The translations under genes and the position numbers were made by a program. DNA of 28,732 nucleotides from CAVPGH01 sp046726955 (GTDB lineage: Bacteria; Acidobacteriota; Vicinamibacteria; Fen-336): positions 1-28,732 of the forward strand of contig JBKPBQ010000553.1 of the NCBI GenBank assembly GCA_046726955.1, read 5' to 3'. How positions within the stretch are numbered: position 1 is the first letter of the stretch; every line of letters starts with the position of its first letter. Of this stretch, positions 22,539 through 28,732 are shown piece by piece. A model generated the notes under the pieces. That model had not been told where the DNA came from and did no database searches. It was given only the letters and a program-made list of their open reading frames with translations.

Positions 22539-22546
22539 GCCCCGCC

Positions 22547-23590
22547 TTGCGACGCCTGATTTTCATCCTGGCTGCGATCTCCTCCGTCGCCTGCGCGGCC
22601 CGCGCGCGCGTCGCCCTTCCCCCCGTCTTCCCGATGCGCCAGGCCTGGACGGCCTCGCTTCCCGGCCTTCCCGAAGAGCCGCTGGCCACGGACGGCCACC
22701 GTCTCTTCGTCACGACCCGCGACGGGGGCCTCATCGCCCTCGACACCGACCGCGGCGAGCAGCTTTGGGCTTTGGCCGACGTCCCGGGACGGGCCGCGGC
22801 CGGCGAAGGGTCGGTCATCCTGCGACAGGCCTCCGGAACGGTGATGAGCCTCCACCCGAAAACCGGGGCCTCGCGCTGGTCGATCGACTCCGGCGTCCCC
22901 GGCGGCCTGCCTCCGGTGATCGACGGCGACCGCGTGTACGTGGCCGGGAGCGGGCTCGCCGCTCTCGACCTGGAGAGCGGGCGCATCGTCTGGAAAGCGC
23001 AGGACGGCGCGGAAGTGACCGCTCCCGTCGCTCCCGGCGGGCCGCGTCTCTACGTAGGGGAGGCCGACGGGACACTGCGCGCGCGCGCCCGCGAAGACGG
23101 CAAGTCGATCTGGATGTTCAAGACGGAGGCCCCGCTCGCCGCCCCGCCGGTGGTGGACGGGCAGGACCGCCTCTTCCTGGGGACGCGGGACCGGCGCATC
23201 GTCTCCCTGTCGGCCAAGGACGGGGACCCCGGCTGGCGCTGGAAGGTCGGCGCCGACATACAGGGGCCCGGGCTGATCGACGGGGACCGCGTCGTCTTCG
23301 CCGCCTTCGACGCCGTGCTCTGGGCCCTCGACCGCGGCAACGGCAACCTGGCCTGGCGCGGCCTCCTCACCTCCCGGCCCATCGGGGGTCCGATCGCGGT
23401 GGACGGCGTCGCCCTCGTGGCCTGTCACGAGAACGAGGTGCTCGGCTTCGACCTCCGGACGGGAAAGGCGATCGGGGGACTGCGGACGACGGCGGTGATC
23501 GCGACGCGGCCCGTCGTCGTGCGCCGCCGGCTGTTCCTCGGCCTGCGCGACCGCACCGCGATCGCGCTCGACCTCGGCGCGTCGCCGTGA
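22547..23590 (+). CDS. PQQ-like beta-propeller lipoprotein (BamB-like fold), TTG start
   Basis: This 347-residue exported protein has an N-terminal signal with the likely lipid-modified Cys16 (RRLIFILAAISSVACA); the lipobox has Ser at -3, so it is imperfect. The rest is a series of PQQ-type propeller blades, each with an AxD/LxxxTGxxxW pattern: LIALDTDRGEQLWAL, VMSLHPKTGASRW, LAALDLESGRIVWKA, LWALDRGNGNLAW and VLGFDLRTGKAIGG. BamB, an outer-membrane assembly scaffold, shares this fold, but a dehydrogenase-related or unknown scaffold role is also possible. TTG is the only start that retains the signal sequence, and no ribosome-binding site precedes it. The gene diverges from guaA. Confidence 0.8.
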   Translation: MRRLIFILAAISSVACAARARVALPPVFPMRQAWTASLPGLPEEPLATDGHRLFVTTRDGGLIALDTDRGEQLWALADVPGRAAAGEGSVILRQASGTVMSLHPKTGASRWSIDSGVPGGLPPVIDGDRVYVAGSGLAALDLESGRIVWKAQDGAEVTAPVAPGGPRLYVGEADGTLRARAREDGKSIWMFKTEAPLAAPPVVDGQDRLFLGTRDRRIVSLSAKDGDPGWRWKVGADIQGPGLIDGDRVVFAAFDAVLWALDRGNGNLAWRGLLTSRPIGGPIAVDGVALVACHENEVLGFDLRTGKAIGGLRTTAVIATRPVVVRRRLFLGLRDRTAIALDLGASP

Positions 23591-23598
23591 GCGCGCTA

Positions 23599-23627
23599 TT
23601 GACAACCCCGGACCCACCGATAAAGAT
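23599..23627 (+). promoter_or_regulatory. Sigma-70-type promoter of the cupredoxin lipoprotein gene
   Basis: A perfect -35 hexamer TTGACA (23599-23604) is followed after 16 bases by TAAAGAT (23621-23627), a weaker -10. It sits in the 67-base gap after the propeller gene and about 30 bases ahead of the cupredoxin gene. Confidence 0.6.
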
Positions 23628-23657
23628 AGCCGGCTGAAAGCAAAAGGAGCTCACCTG

Positions 23658-24461
23658 ATGCGAGTCTCGCGCACGCCCATCGCCTTGATGTTCGTCGGCA
23701 CGCTCATCCTCGTCGCTTGCGGCGGCAATGAGCCCGGAGGAGGGGCACAGAGCGCCCCCACCGCGCCCAAGGCGGACACGGCAGCCCCCGCGGCGGCCGC
23801 TCCCGCCGCGGCCGCGGGCACGGCCTCGATCGCCGGCAAGGTCGCCTTCGACGGCACGGTCCCTCCGGCGGAGAAGGTCAAGCTCAACGCCGACCCGAAG
23901 TGCGCGGCGATGCACAAGGAAGGCCTCGAGCGCTGGCAGCTCCACGTGAAGGACGGCGGACTCGCCGACGTCCTGGTGTACGTGAAGTCCGGTGCCAAGG
24001 GCACGTATCCCCCGCCGACGGAGCCCGTCGTCCTCGACCAGCAGGGCTGCGACTACCACCCGCACATGGTGGTTATGCGCGCGGGCCAGCCCCTCAAGAT
24101 CCGCAACAGCGACGACACGCTGCACAACATCCACCCCCGGCCCACGCAGAACCAGGAGTTCAACATCGGCCAGCCGCGCCAGGGGATGGAGAGCGTGCGC
24201 GAGGGCGAGAAGGGCTTCGCCAAGCCCGAGGTGATGATCCCGGTGGGCTGCGACGTGCACCCGTGGATGCGGGCCTTCATCTCCGTGCTCGACAACCCGT
24301 TCTACGCGGTGACGAAGGAGGACGGCACGTTCGAGATCAAGGGCCTGCCCGCGGGCGAGTACGAGATCGAAGCCCTGCACGGCAAGCTCAAGGGCCAGAC
24401 CCAGAAGGTCACGGTCAAGGACGGCGAGGCCGCCAAGCTCGACTTCACTTTCAAGGGCTAA
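23658..24461 (+). CDS. Cupredoxin-like lipoprotein with C-terminal carboxypeptidase-regulatory-like domain
   Basis: This 267-residue lipoprotein has signal and lipobox LILVAC (Cys21), then an Ala/Pro tether (about 25-54). A beta-sandwich begins at ASIAGKVAFDGTVPP. Copper-ligand-like residues occur as His156 or His159 in DDTLHNIHP, then Cys198, His201 and Met204 in GCDVHPWM. The C-x2-H-x2-M spacing equals that of amicyanin. A second Cys/His group, GCDYHPHM (130-137), is also present. The C-terminal part (DGTFEIKGLPAGEYEIEALH) is the carboxypeptidase-regulatory/Ig-like fold. The ribosome site AAAAGGAG has eight bases to the ATG. Placed before heme A synthase and cytochrome oxidase genes, it may carry electrons to, or copper for, the oxidase. 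That role is inference. Confidence 0.85.
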   Translation: MRVSRTPIALMFVGTLILVACGGNEPGGGAQSAPTAPKADTAAPAAAAPAAAAGTASIAGKVAFDGTVPPAEKVKLNADPKCAAMHKEGLERWQLHVKDGGLADVLVYVKSGAKGTYPPPTEPVVLDQQGCDYHPHMVVMRAGQPLKIRNSDDTLHNIHPRPTQNQEFNIGQPRQGMESVREGEKGFAKPEVMIPVGCDVHPWMRAFISVLDNPFYAVTKEDGTFEIKGLPAGEYEIEALHGKLKGQTQKVTVKDGEAAKLDFTFKG

Positions 24462-24465
24462 CACA

Positions 24466-24490
24466 CCCGGGGGTGCAAAGCACTCCCGGG
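24466..24490 (+). terminator. Stem-loop after the cupredoxin gene
   Basis: CCCGGGGGTGC (24466-24476), loop AAA, GCACTCCCGGG (24480-24490): an 11-bp stem with one G-U pair, five bases after the stop codon. No T-run follows, so it may be a partial terminator or an mRNA 3'-end stabiliser that separates cupredoxin output from the downstream ctaA-ctaB. Confidence 0.6.
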
Positions 24491-24503
24491 CTCTGAACAA
24501 TCC

Positions 24504-25454
24504 TTGCCCAGTCCAGACCCCTCGCGAACGGTACCCGGCCCCGGTCGGCATATCTTCTCCGTCCTGCTGTCCTTGTCGACGCTCGCCCTCGTCTTCGTCG
24601 GGGGCCTCGTGACCAGCACCGGCTCCGGCCTCTCCGTCCCGGACTGGCCGCTGTCCTACGGGATGGTGATGCCGCCGATGGTGGGAGGCATCTTCTTCGA
24701 GCACGGCCACCGCATGGTGGCGGCGACGGTCGGCTTCCTGACGCTCGTGCTCGCGTTCTGGACCCAGGCGACGGAGAGCCGCGCAGGCGTGCGGCGACTG
24801 GCCTGGGCCGCTCTCGCGCTCGTCGTCGCCCAGGGCGTTCTCGGTGGCCTCACCGTCATCTTCCTGCTGCCGACACCGGTTTCCGTGACCCACGCCTGCA
24901 TCGCGCAGACCTTCTTCTGCCTCACGATCGCCCTCGCCTACGTCACGTCGCGGGAGTGGAGCGACGCCTCGCCCCGAGCGGACTCCGCGGGAGTGCGCGG
25001 CGCATCGCTCGTCGCCACGGCCGTCGTCTTCGTCCAGCTCCTCCTGGGCGCGCTCATGCGGCACACCGGGGCGGGCCTCGCCATCCCCGACTTCCCGCTG
25101 GCGCTCCACCGCGTGGTCCCGCCGCTCGAGGATCCGGCAGTCGCGCTCCACTTCGCGCATCGGATGGGCGCGCTCGCGGTCCTCGCGGTCGTGGGCTGGC
25201 TGGCCGCGGCCTGCCATCGGTCCGGTGACACCGCGCTGCAGAGGCACGGTTTCCTCGCCGTGCTCCTCGTCCTGGCGCAAATCACACTCGGGGCCGCCAC
25301 GGTCCTCAGCGCCAAGGCGATTGTCCCAACGACCGCGCACGTGGCGGTGGGAGCGGCGGTCCTCGGCACGTGCTGGCTCCTCTTCCTCCGTGCGCGCCGC
25401 CGCCTTCGGCCGGATCGCGCGGCTTCCTCGGCGCTCACCCCGGTCACGGCATGA
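24504..25454 (+). CDS. ctaA: Heme A synthase (COX15/CtaA family), TTG start
   Basis: This 316-residue integral membrane enzyme oxidises the methyl group of heme O to give heme A for cytochrome oxidase. It has about eight hydrophobic segments. The family motif is GGLVTSTGSGLSVPDWPLSYG near residues 34-54, with heme-ligand histidines in FFEHGHRMVA, SVTHACIAQ, LHFAHRMGALAV and PTTAHVAVG. The second half repeats the pattern (GALMRHTGAGLAIPDFPLAL). Start TTG at 24504 has no clear ribosome site and follows a stem-loop, so the exact start is uncertain. The stop overlaps the ctaB start (ATGA). Confidence 0.93.
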   Translation: MPSPDPSRTVPGPGRHIFSVLLSLSTLALVFVGGLVTSTGSGLSVPDWPLSYGMVMPPMVGGIFFEHGHRMVAATVGFLTLVLAFWTQATESRAGVRRLAWAALALVVAQGVLGGLTVIFLLPTPVSVTHACIAQTFFCLTIALAYVTSREWSDASPRADSAGVRGASLVATAVVFVQLLLGALMRHTGAGLAIPDFPLALHRVVPPLEDPAVALHFAHRMGALAVLAVVGWLAAACHRSGDTALQRHGFLAVLLVLAQITLGAATVLSAKAIVPTTAHVAVGAAVLGTCWLLFLRARRRLRPDRAASSALTPVTA

Positions 25455-26332
25455 GCACGCTCGCGATCCCGTCGCGGCGGGAAGCCTTCGCGGACTACCT
25501 CGAGCTCACCAAGCCGCGCATCACCTCGCTCGTGGTGTTCACGACACTCGTCGGGTTCGTGGTGGGGACGGCCCCGGAGTCGCTCCGCGCGCTGCCGCTC
25601 CTCGCCGTGCTCGCGGGGACGACGCTCGTGGCGGCGGGGGCGAGCGCCGTGAACATGCTGATGGAGCGCGACACGGACGCGCTCATGCTGCGGACGCGCA
25701 CGCGCCCCCTGCCCGCGGGCCGCCTGCGGGTCCAGGACGCGCTCCTCTTCGGCCTCGCCCTCACCGCGGTCGGCCTGGGTCTGCTCTCGTGGCTCTGCGG
25801 CTGGCTCACCGCCGCCGTCGCCTTTGCCACCTGGGCGAGCTACCTCTTCGCCTACACGCCGCTCAAGCGCCGGACGTCTCTCTCGACGCTCGTGGGCGCC
25901 GTGCCCGGCGCGCTTCCCCCGGTGATCGGCTGGGCGGCCGCGCGGCACTCCCTCGACGGCGGGGCCTTCGTCCTCTTCGCGATCCTGTTCCTGTGGCAGA
26001 TCCCCCACTTCCTGGCCATCGCCTGGATCTACCGCGACGACTACGCCCGCGCGGGCCTCCCGATGCTTCCCGTCCTCGACCGCGAGGGCCGTCTCACGGG
26101 ACGCCAGGCCGTCATCCACAGCCTCGCCCTGCTGCTCGTCAGCCTCACGCCGTTCGCTGCCGGCTTCGGAGGGCGCATCTACCTCGTGGGGGCGGTGCTT
26201 CTCGGAGTGGCGCTCACCCTCGCCGCCTTCCGACTGGCCGTGCTCCGGACGGCGGCCGCGGCGCGCGCCCTCTTCCTCGCCTCCGTCCTCTACCTTCCCG
26301 CGCTCCTCGCGCTGCTGCTCTGGAGGCGATGA
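25451..26332 (+). CDS. ctaB: Protoheme IX farnesyltransferase (heme O synthase)
   Basis: This 293-residue UbiA-family membrane prenyltransferase attaches farnesyl to heme B, making heme O, the substrate of CtaA. The first Asp-rich motif is NMLMERDTDALMLRTRTRPL (about residues 65-84) and the second is YRDDYARAGLPMLPV. It has about eight or nine membrane helices, and FADYLELTKPRITSLVVFTT at the N-terminus is standard. The ATG at 25451 overlaps the ctaA stop, so the two heme enzymes are translationally coupled. Longer in-frame extensions upstream lie over ctaA and are not used. Confidence 0.96.
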   Translation: MSTLAIPSRREAFADYLELTKPRITSLVVFTTLVGFVVGTAPESLRALPLLAVLAGTTLVAAGASAVNMLMERDTDALMLRTRTRPLPAGRLRVQDALLFGLALTAVGLGLLSWLCGWLTAAVAFATWASYLFAYTPLKRRTSLSTLVGAVPGALPPVIGWAAARHSLDGGAFVLFAILFLWQIPHFLAIAWIYRDDYARAGLPMLPVLDREGRLTGRQAVIHSLALLLVSLTPFAAGFGGRIYLVGAVLLGVALTLAAFRLAVLRTAAAARALFLASVLYLPALLALLLWRR

Positions 26333-26484
26333 CCGCACGCGTGGCTCGAGGGGCATTGACGGAGCGGCGCCGGTCGGTTAAGGTTCGCGCCATCATCGAA
26401 GTGACACGAATTCGTTCTTGCTTCTCGACGTTCGGCGGGAAGACGCCCTGGGACGGGCCTCCGCGCGGGAGGCCGTTACCGTAG
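26329..26484 (+). CDS. Possible 51-residue ORF overlapping the ctaB stop
   Basis: ATG at 26329 overlaps the ctaB stop as ATGA and GGAGG lies two bases upstream, a very tight spacing. The reading frame runs to TAG at 26482-26484 and would encode a basic peptide (MTARVARGALTERRRSVKVR at its start). It also covers the putative cox promoter and a leader hairpin. Such overlap argues that it may be chance. I list it only because its junction matches other coupled starts here. Confidence 0.2.
   Translation: MTARVARGALTERRRSVKVRAIIEVTRIRSCFSTFGGKTPWDGPPRGRPLP
26356..26384 (+). promoter_or_regulatory. Promoter of the cytochrome oxidase operon
   Basis: TTGACG (26356-26361), a 17-base spacer, and TAAGGT (26379-26384) form a sigma-70-like promoter, matching -35 in five of six positions. 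It lies in the 186-base gap between ctaB and coxB, giving a leader of about 128 bases. Confidence 0.55.
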
Positions 26485-26503
26485 AAAGACGCCGCGTGCG
26501 GCG
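26456..26503 (+). promoter_or_regulatory. Two hairpins in the coxB leader
   Basis: GGCCTCC-GCGCG-GGAGGCC (26456-26474) is a perfect 7-bp stem, and CGCCG-CGTG-CGGCG (26490-26503) is a second one. The latter ends only a few bases before the ribosome site GGAGGAG (26509-26515). The first hairpin's 3' arm contains GGGAGG, a Shine-Dalgarno-like run. They could affect translation or mRNA stability, but GC-rich DNA forms such stems often. Confidence 0.35.
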
Positions 26504-26518
26504 ACTCTGGAGGAGCGG

Positions 26519-27313
26519 ATGTCGAAGCTGCAGGGGTTGTTCTTCGGGCTGGCCACGACCACGCTGGTGGTCCTGGCCACGTTCTTCTTCACCAAGACCT
26601 GGCTCCCTCCCCTGAAGTCCGACCGGAGCGCCATCGACGACGCGCTGTGGCTCTCCCTCGTGGTCACGGGGATCGTGTTCATCGTGGTCAACCTCCTGCT
26701 CGCCTGGGTGGCCTTCCGCTACCAGGACGCTCCGGGGGCGCGCGCCGGCTACTGGCACGACAACCACCGGCTGGAGTGGACGTGGACGGTCGCGACCGCC
26801 GTGGTGATGTTCTTCTTCCTCTTCAAGGCCCTCAACCTCTGGGCCCACGTCATGAGCGCGGCCCCGGCGGACGCCTTCGTGGTGGAGATCACCGGGCAGC
26901 AGTTCGCGTGGAACGTCCGCTACCCCGGGCCGGACGGCGTCTTCGGGCGGACCGACATCCGGCAGGTCAACCCCTCGGAGTTCAACTTCATCGGCCTCGA
27001 CAAGTCGGACCCGGCGGCCCAGGACGACGTGATGGTCCAGAACCAGCTCGTGCTGCCCGAGGGACGGCCGGTGCGGATCCGCCTGCGCTCGATCGACGTG
27101 ATCCACAGCTTCTTCCTCCCCAACTTCCGCGTGAAGCAGGACGCGATGCCGGGGATGACGACCGAGACGTGGTTCGTTCCCAAGGTCGCGGGCGACTACG
27201 AGATCGCCTGCGCCGAGCACTGCGGGCTCGGGCATTACCGGATGAGGGGAACTCTCTTCGTCGTCCCGCCCTCCGAAGTCGACGCCCGCATCAAGGAATC
27301 CGCCGGACAATAG
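26519..27313 (+). CDS. coxB: Cytochrome c oxidase subunit II
   Basis: This 264-residue protein has an N-terminal hydrophobic segment (LFFGLATTTLVVLATFFF) and two further membrane helices (about 43-63 and 90-108). These are followed by a periplasmic cupredoxin domain that holds the binuclear CuA site. Ligands are visible as His in IDVIHSFFLP and the CAEHCGLGHYRM cluster (Cys, Glu, Cys, His, Met). FVVEITGQQFAWNVRYPGPD contains the aromatic patch used in electron entry. Between this and the CuA His is a longer loop with FGRTDIRQVNPSEFNFIGLD. The chain ends soon after the CuA domain, so no cytochrome c domain is fused. A strong site GGAGGAG precedes the ATG. coxA follows after 24 bases. Confidence 0.96.
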   Translation: MSKLQGLFFGLATTTLVVLATFFFTKTWLPPLKSDRSAIDDALWLSLVVTGIVFIVVNLLLAWVAFRYQDAPGARAGYWHDNHRLEWTWTVATAVVMFFFLFKALNLWAHVMSAAPADAFVVEITGQQFAWNVRYPGPDGVFGRTDIRQVNPSEFNFIGLDKSDPAAQDDVMVQNQLVLPEGRPVRIRLRSIDVIHSFFLPNFRVKQDAMPGMTTETWFVPKVAGDYEIACAEHCGLGHYRMRGTLFVVPPSEVDARIKESAGQ

Positions 27314-27337
27314 GAACCTAGCGGAGGCTCTTTCGAA

Positions 27338-28732
27338 ATGGCCCAGACCACGGCCGCACACGACGCGCACGTTGCCCACGAGCACGCGCCCCAGGCCTTC
27401 ATCTGGAAATACGTCTTCAGCAAGGACCACAAGGTCATCGGCATCCAGTACTACATGACCGCGATGGTCATGGCCTGGGTGGCGGGCGCGCTCGCGATGC
27501 TCATACGCCTGCAGCTGGCCTGGCCGGAGAAGACCTGGCCCGGGCTCGGGCGGGTGCTGAGCTCGGGGTTCACGGACGGCGTCATGAACCCCGAGTTCTA
27601 CGCGATGCTCTTCACGATGCACGGCACGATCATGGTGTTCTTCGTGCTCTCCACGGCGCCGGTGAGCGGGTTCGGTAACATCCTGATCCCGCTGCAGGTG
27701 GGCGCGCGCGACATGGCGTTCCCGTTCCTGAACGCGCTCAGCTACTGGACGTTCCTCCCCGGCTGCATCGTGATCCTCACGTCCTTCTTCGTGAGCTCGG
27801 GAGCCGCCGCCGCGGGCTGGACGTCGTATCCTCCGCTCTCCGCGCTGCGCGCCGCCGTCCCCGGTTCGATGTGGGGCCAGACGCTCTGGATCATCGGGAT
27901 GGTCTTCTTCATCGCCTCCTTCACGATGGGGGGGTTGAACTTCATCACCACGATCCTGAACCTCCGGACGAAGGGGCTGTCGCTGACCCGGCTCCCTCTC
28001 ACGATCTGGTCGATGATGCTCGTGGCGATACTCGGCCTCCTCGCCTTCCCCGCCCTCACCGCCGCCTCGCTGATGCTGCTCTTCGACCGGCACTTCGGCA
28101 CGAGCTTCTTCCTGCCCGCGGGGCTCGCGGTGTCCGGGGCGCCCCTCGTGGGCCCGGACGGCGTCTCGCTCCACCAGGGGGGGGCGCCGCTCCTCTGGCA
28201 GCACCTCTTCTGGTTCCTCGGCCACCCCGAGGTCTACATCCTGATGCTGCCCGCGCTCGGCTTCACCTCCGACATCATCGCCACCTTCTGCCGCAAGCCG
28301 ATCTTCGGCTACAAGTCGATGGCGGGGGCGATGGTCGCGATCGCCGGGCTCTCGTTCGTGGTCTGGGGTCACCACATGTTCCAGAGCGGCATGAACCCGC
28401 GATTGGCGATGGGCTTCGCCATCGGCACCATCCTCATCGCCGTTCCCTCGGCGGTGAAGGTCTTCAACTGGCTGGCCACGCTCTGGCGCTCGCGGATCCG
28501 TTACAGCACGGCCATGTTGTGGGCCATGGGCGTCATCTCGCTCTTCATCAGCGGCGGGTTGACGGGGATCTGGCTGGCGCAGTCGGCTCCGGACATCCAC
28601 CTCCACGACACGATGTTCGTGGCCGCCCACTTCCACCTGATCATGGCCGGGGCCGCGCTCTTCGGCGTCTTCGGGGCCACCGCCTACTGGTTCCCCAAGA
28701 TGTTCGGGCGGACGATGAACGAGTCGCTCGGG
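27338..28732 (+). CDS. coxA: Cytochrome c oxidase subunit I (3' end outside the window)
   Basis: The first 465 residues are present and open to the window end. This is the catalytic heme-copper subunit that reduces oxygen and pumps protons. Visible ligands are His95 in FTMHGTIMVFF (heme a), GHPEVYIL (CuB His, cross-linked Tyr and the Glu of type A1 D-channels), WGHHMF (CuB histidines) and HDTMFVAAHFHLIM (heme a3 and heme a histidines). The GHPEVY form places it among A1-type oxidases. The His-rich N-terminus (AHDAHVAHEHAP) is a local feature. Translation starts at ATG 27338 with GGAGG at 27323-27327, ten bases away. The remaining C-terminus and any coxC lie beyond the window. Confidence 0.97.
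   Translation, partial: MAQTTAAHDAHVAHEHAPQAFIWKYVFSKDHKVIGIQYYMTAMVMAWVAGALAMLIRLQLAWPEKTWPGLGRVLSSGFTDGVMNPEFYAMLFTMHGTIMVFFVLSTAPVSGFGNILIPLQVGARDMAFPFLNALSYWTFLPGCIVILTSFFVSSGAAAAGWTSYPPLSALRAAVPGSMWGQTLWIIGMVFFIASFTMGGLNFITTILNLRTKGLSLTRLPLTIWSMMLVAILGLLAFPALTAASLMLLFDRHFGTSFFLPAGLAVSGAPLVGPDGVSLHQGGAPLLWQHLFWFLGHPEVYILMLPALGFTSDIIATFCRKPIFGYKSMAGAMVAIAGLSFVVWGHHMFQSGMNPRLAMGFAIGTILIAVPSAVKVFNWLATLWRSRIRYSTAMLWAMGVISLFISGGLTGIWLAQSAPDIHLHDTMFVAAHFHLIMAGAALFGVFGATAYWFPKMFGRTMNESLG

Noticed and set aside
24466..24490. Classic intrinsic terminator
   Set aside because: The hairpin is good but no U-tract follows, so a full Rho-independent terminator is not supported; it was kept only as a stem-loop of uncertain function.
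26393..28636. 747-codon minus-strand open frame opposite coxB and coxA
   Set aside because: It is the mirror of conserved heme-copper oxidase genes, His/Arg/Glu/Val-rich with no family features.
1..28732. CRISPR arrays, tRNA/rRNA genes, insertion sequences, prophage or toxin-antitoxin genes
   Set aside because: No regularly spaced repeats, cloverleaf-like tRNA sequence, transposase motif or paired small toxin-antitoxin frames were found when reading both strands.

Overview
The window is very GC-rich, almost fully coding DNA from a diderm (LPS-bearing) aerobic bacterium. An Lpt transport operon, sigma-54, a Tol-Pal type TPR protein and an A1-type cytochrome oxidase all indicate a Gram-negative cell. 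HPr kinase next to RapZ and a mannose-family EIIA, an E1 alpha-beta fusion and a cupredoxin/carbohydrate-fold lipoprotein suggest an Acidobacteriota-like or deltaproteobacterial/myxobacterial-like genome. That placement is inference and cannot be settled from the sequence alone. I see no rRNA, tRNA, CRISPR array, transposase or phage gene. No gene-free stretch exceeds 300 bases; the longest is 26333-26518 (about 186 bp).

Layout. (1) 1-944, plus strand: the end of a YbgF/CpoB-like TPR protein, then ssb. (2) 985-3922, plus: a compact three-gene operon of type III polyketide synthase, SAM methyltransferase and FAD-dependent oxidoreductase. Its junctions overlap, and the last gene probably starts at CTG. 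It resembles phenolic-lipid/alkylquinone operons in logic. (3) 3953-6720: a YceI-like protein (minus) and a fused branched-chain 2-oxoacid dehydrogenase E1 (plus). They diverge from a 38-bp gap that contains a near-perfect 28-bp dyad. (4) 6723-15933, minus: one long operon-like array, transcribed as lptC/A fusion, lptB, rpoN, hpf, hprK, rapZ, EIIA-Man, HPr, PtsI. It links LPS export, sigma-54, ribosome hibernation and a regulatory phosphotransferase chain that has no EIIB/EIIC here. (5) 16012-22474, minus: guaA, dnaE, accA and an 81-residue unknown, likely co-transcribed. dnaE carries an in-frame, palindrome-rich insertion of about 58 codons. (6) 22547-28732, plus: a PQQ-propeller lipoprotein, a cupredoxin-like lipoprotein, heme A synthase (ctaA), heme O synthase (ctaB), and cytochrome oxidase subunits II and I, the last cut by the window end.

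Genes in regions 2, 4, 5 and 6 are tightly coupled. Nine junctions overlap by 1 or 4 bases, and many starts are GTG, TTG or CTG. In region 6, ctaA and ctaB make the heme used by CoxA. CoxB has the CuA site but no cytochrome c domain, so the cupredoxin lipoprotein upstream is a candidate electron carrier or copper partner. The observations most worth following are the dnaE in-frame palindromic insertion, the PKS-methyltransferase-flavoprotein operon, the LptC-LptA giant fusion, the 28-bp divergent dyad and the cupredoxin lipoprotein.
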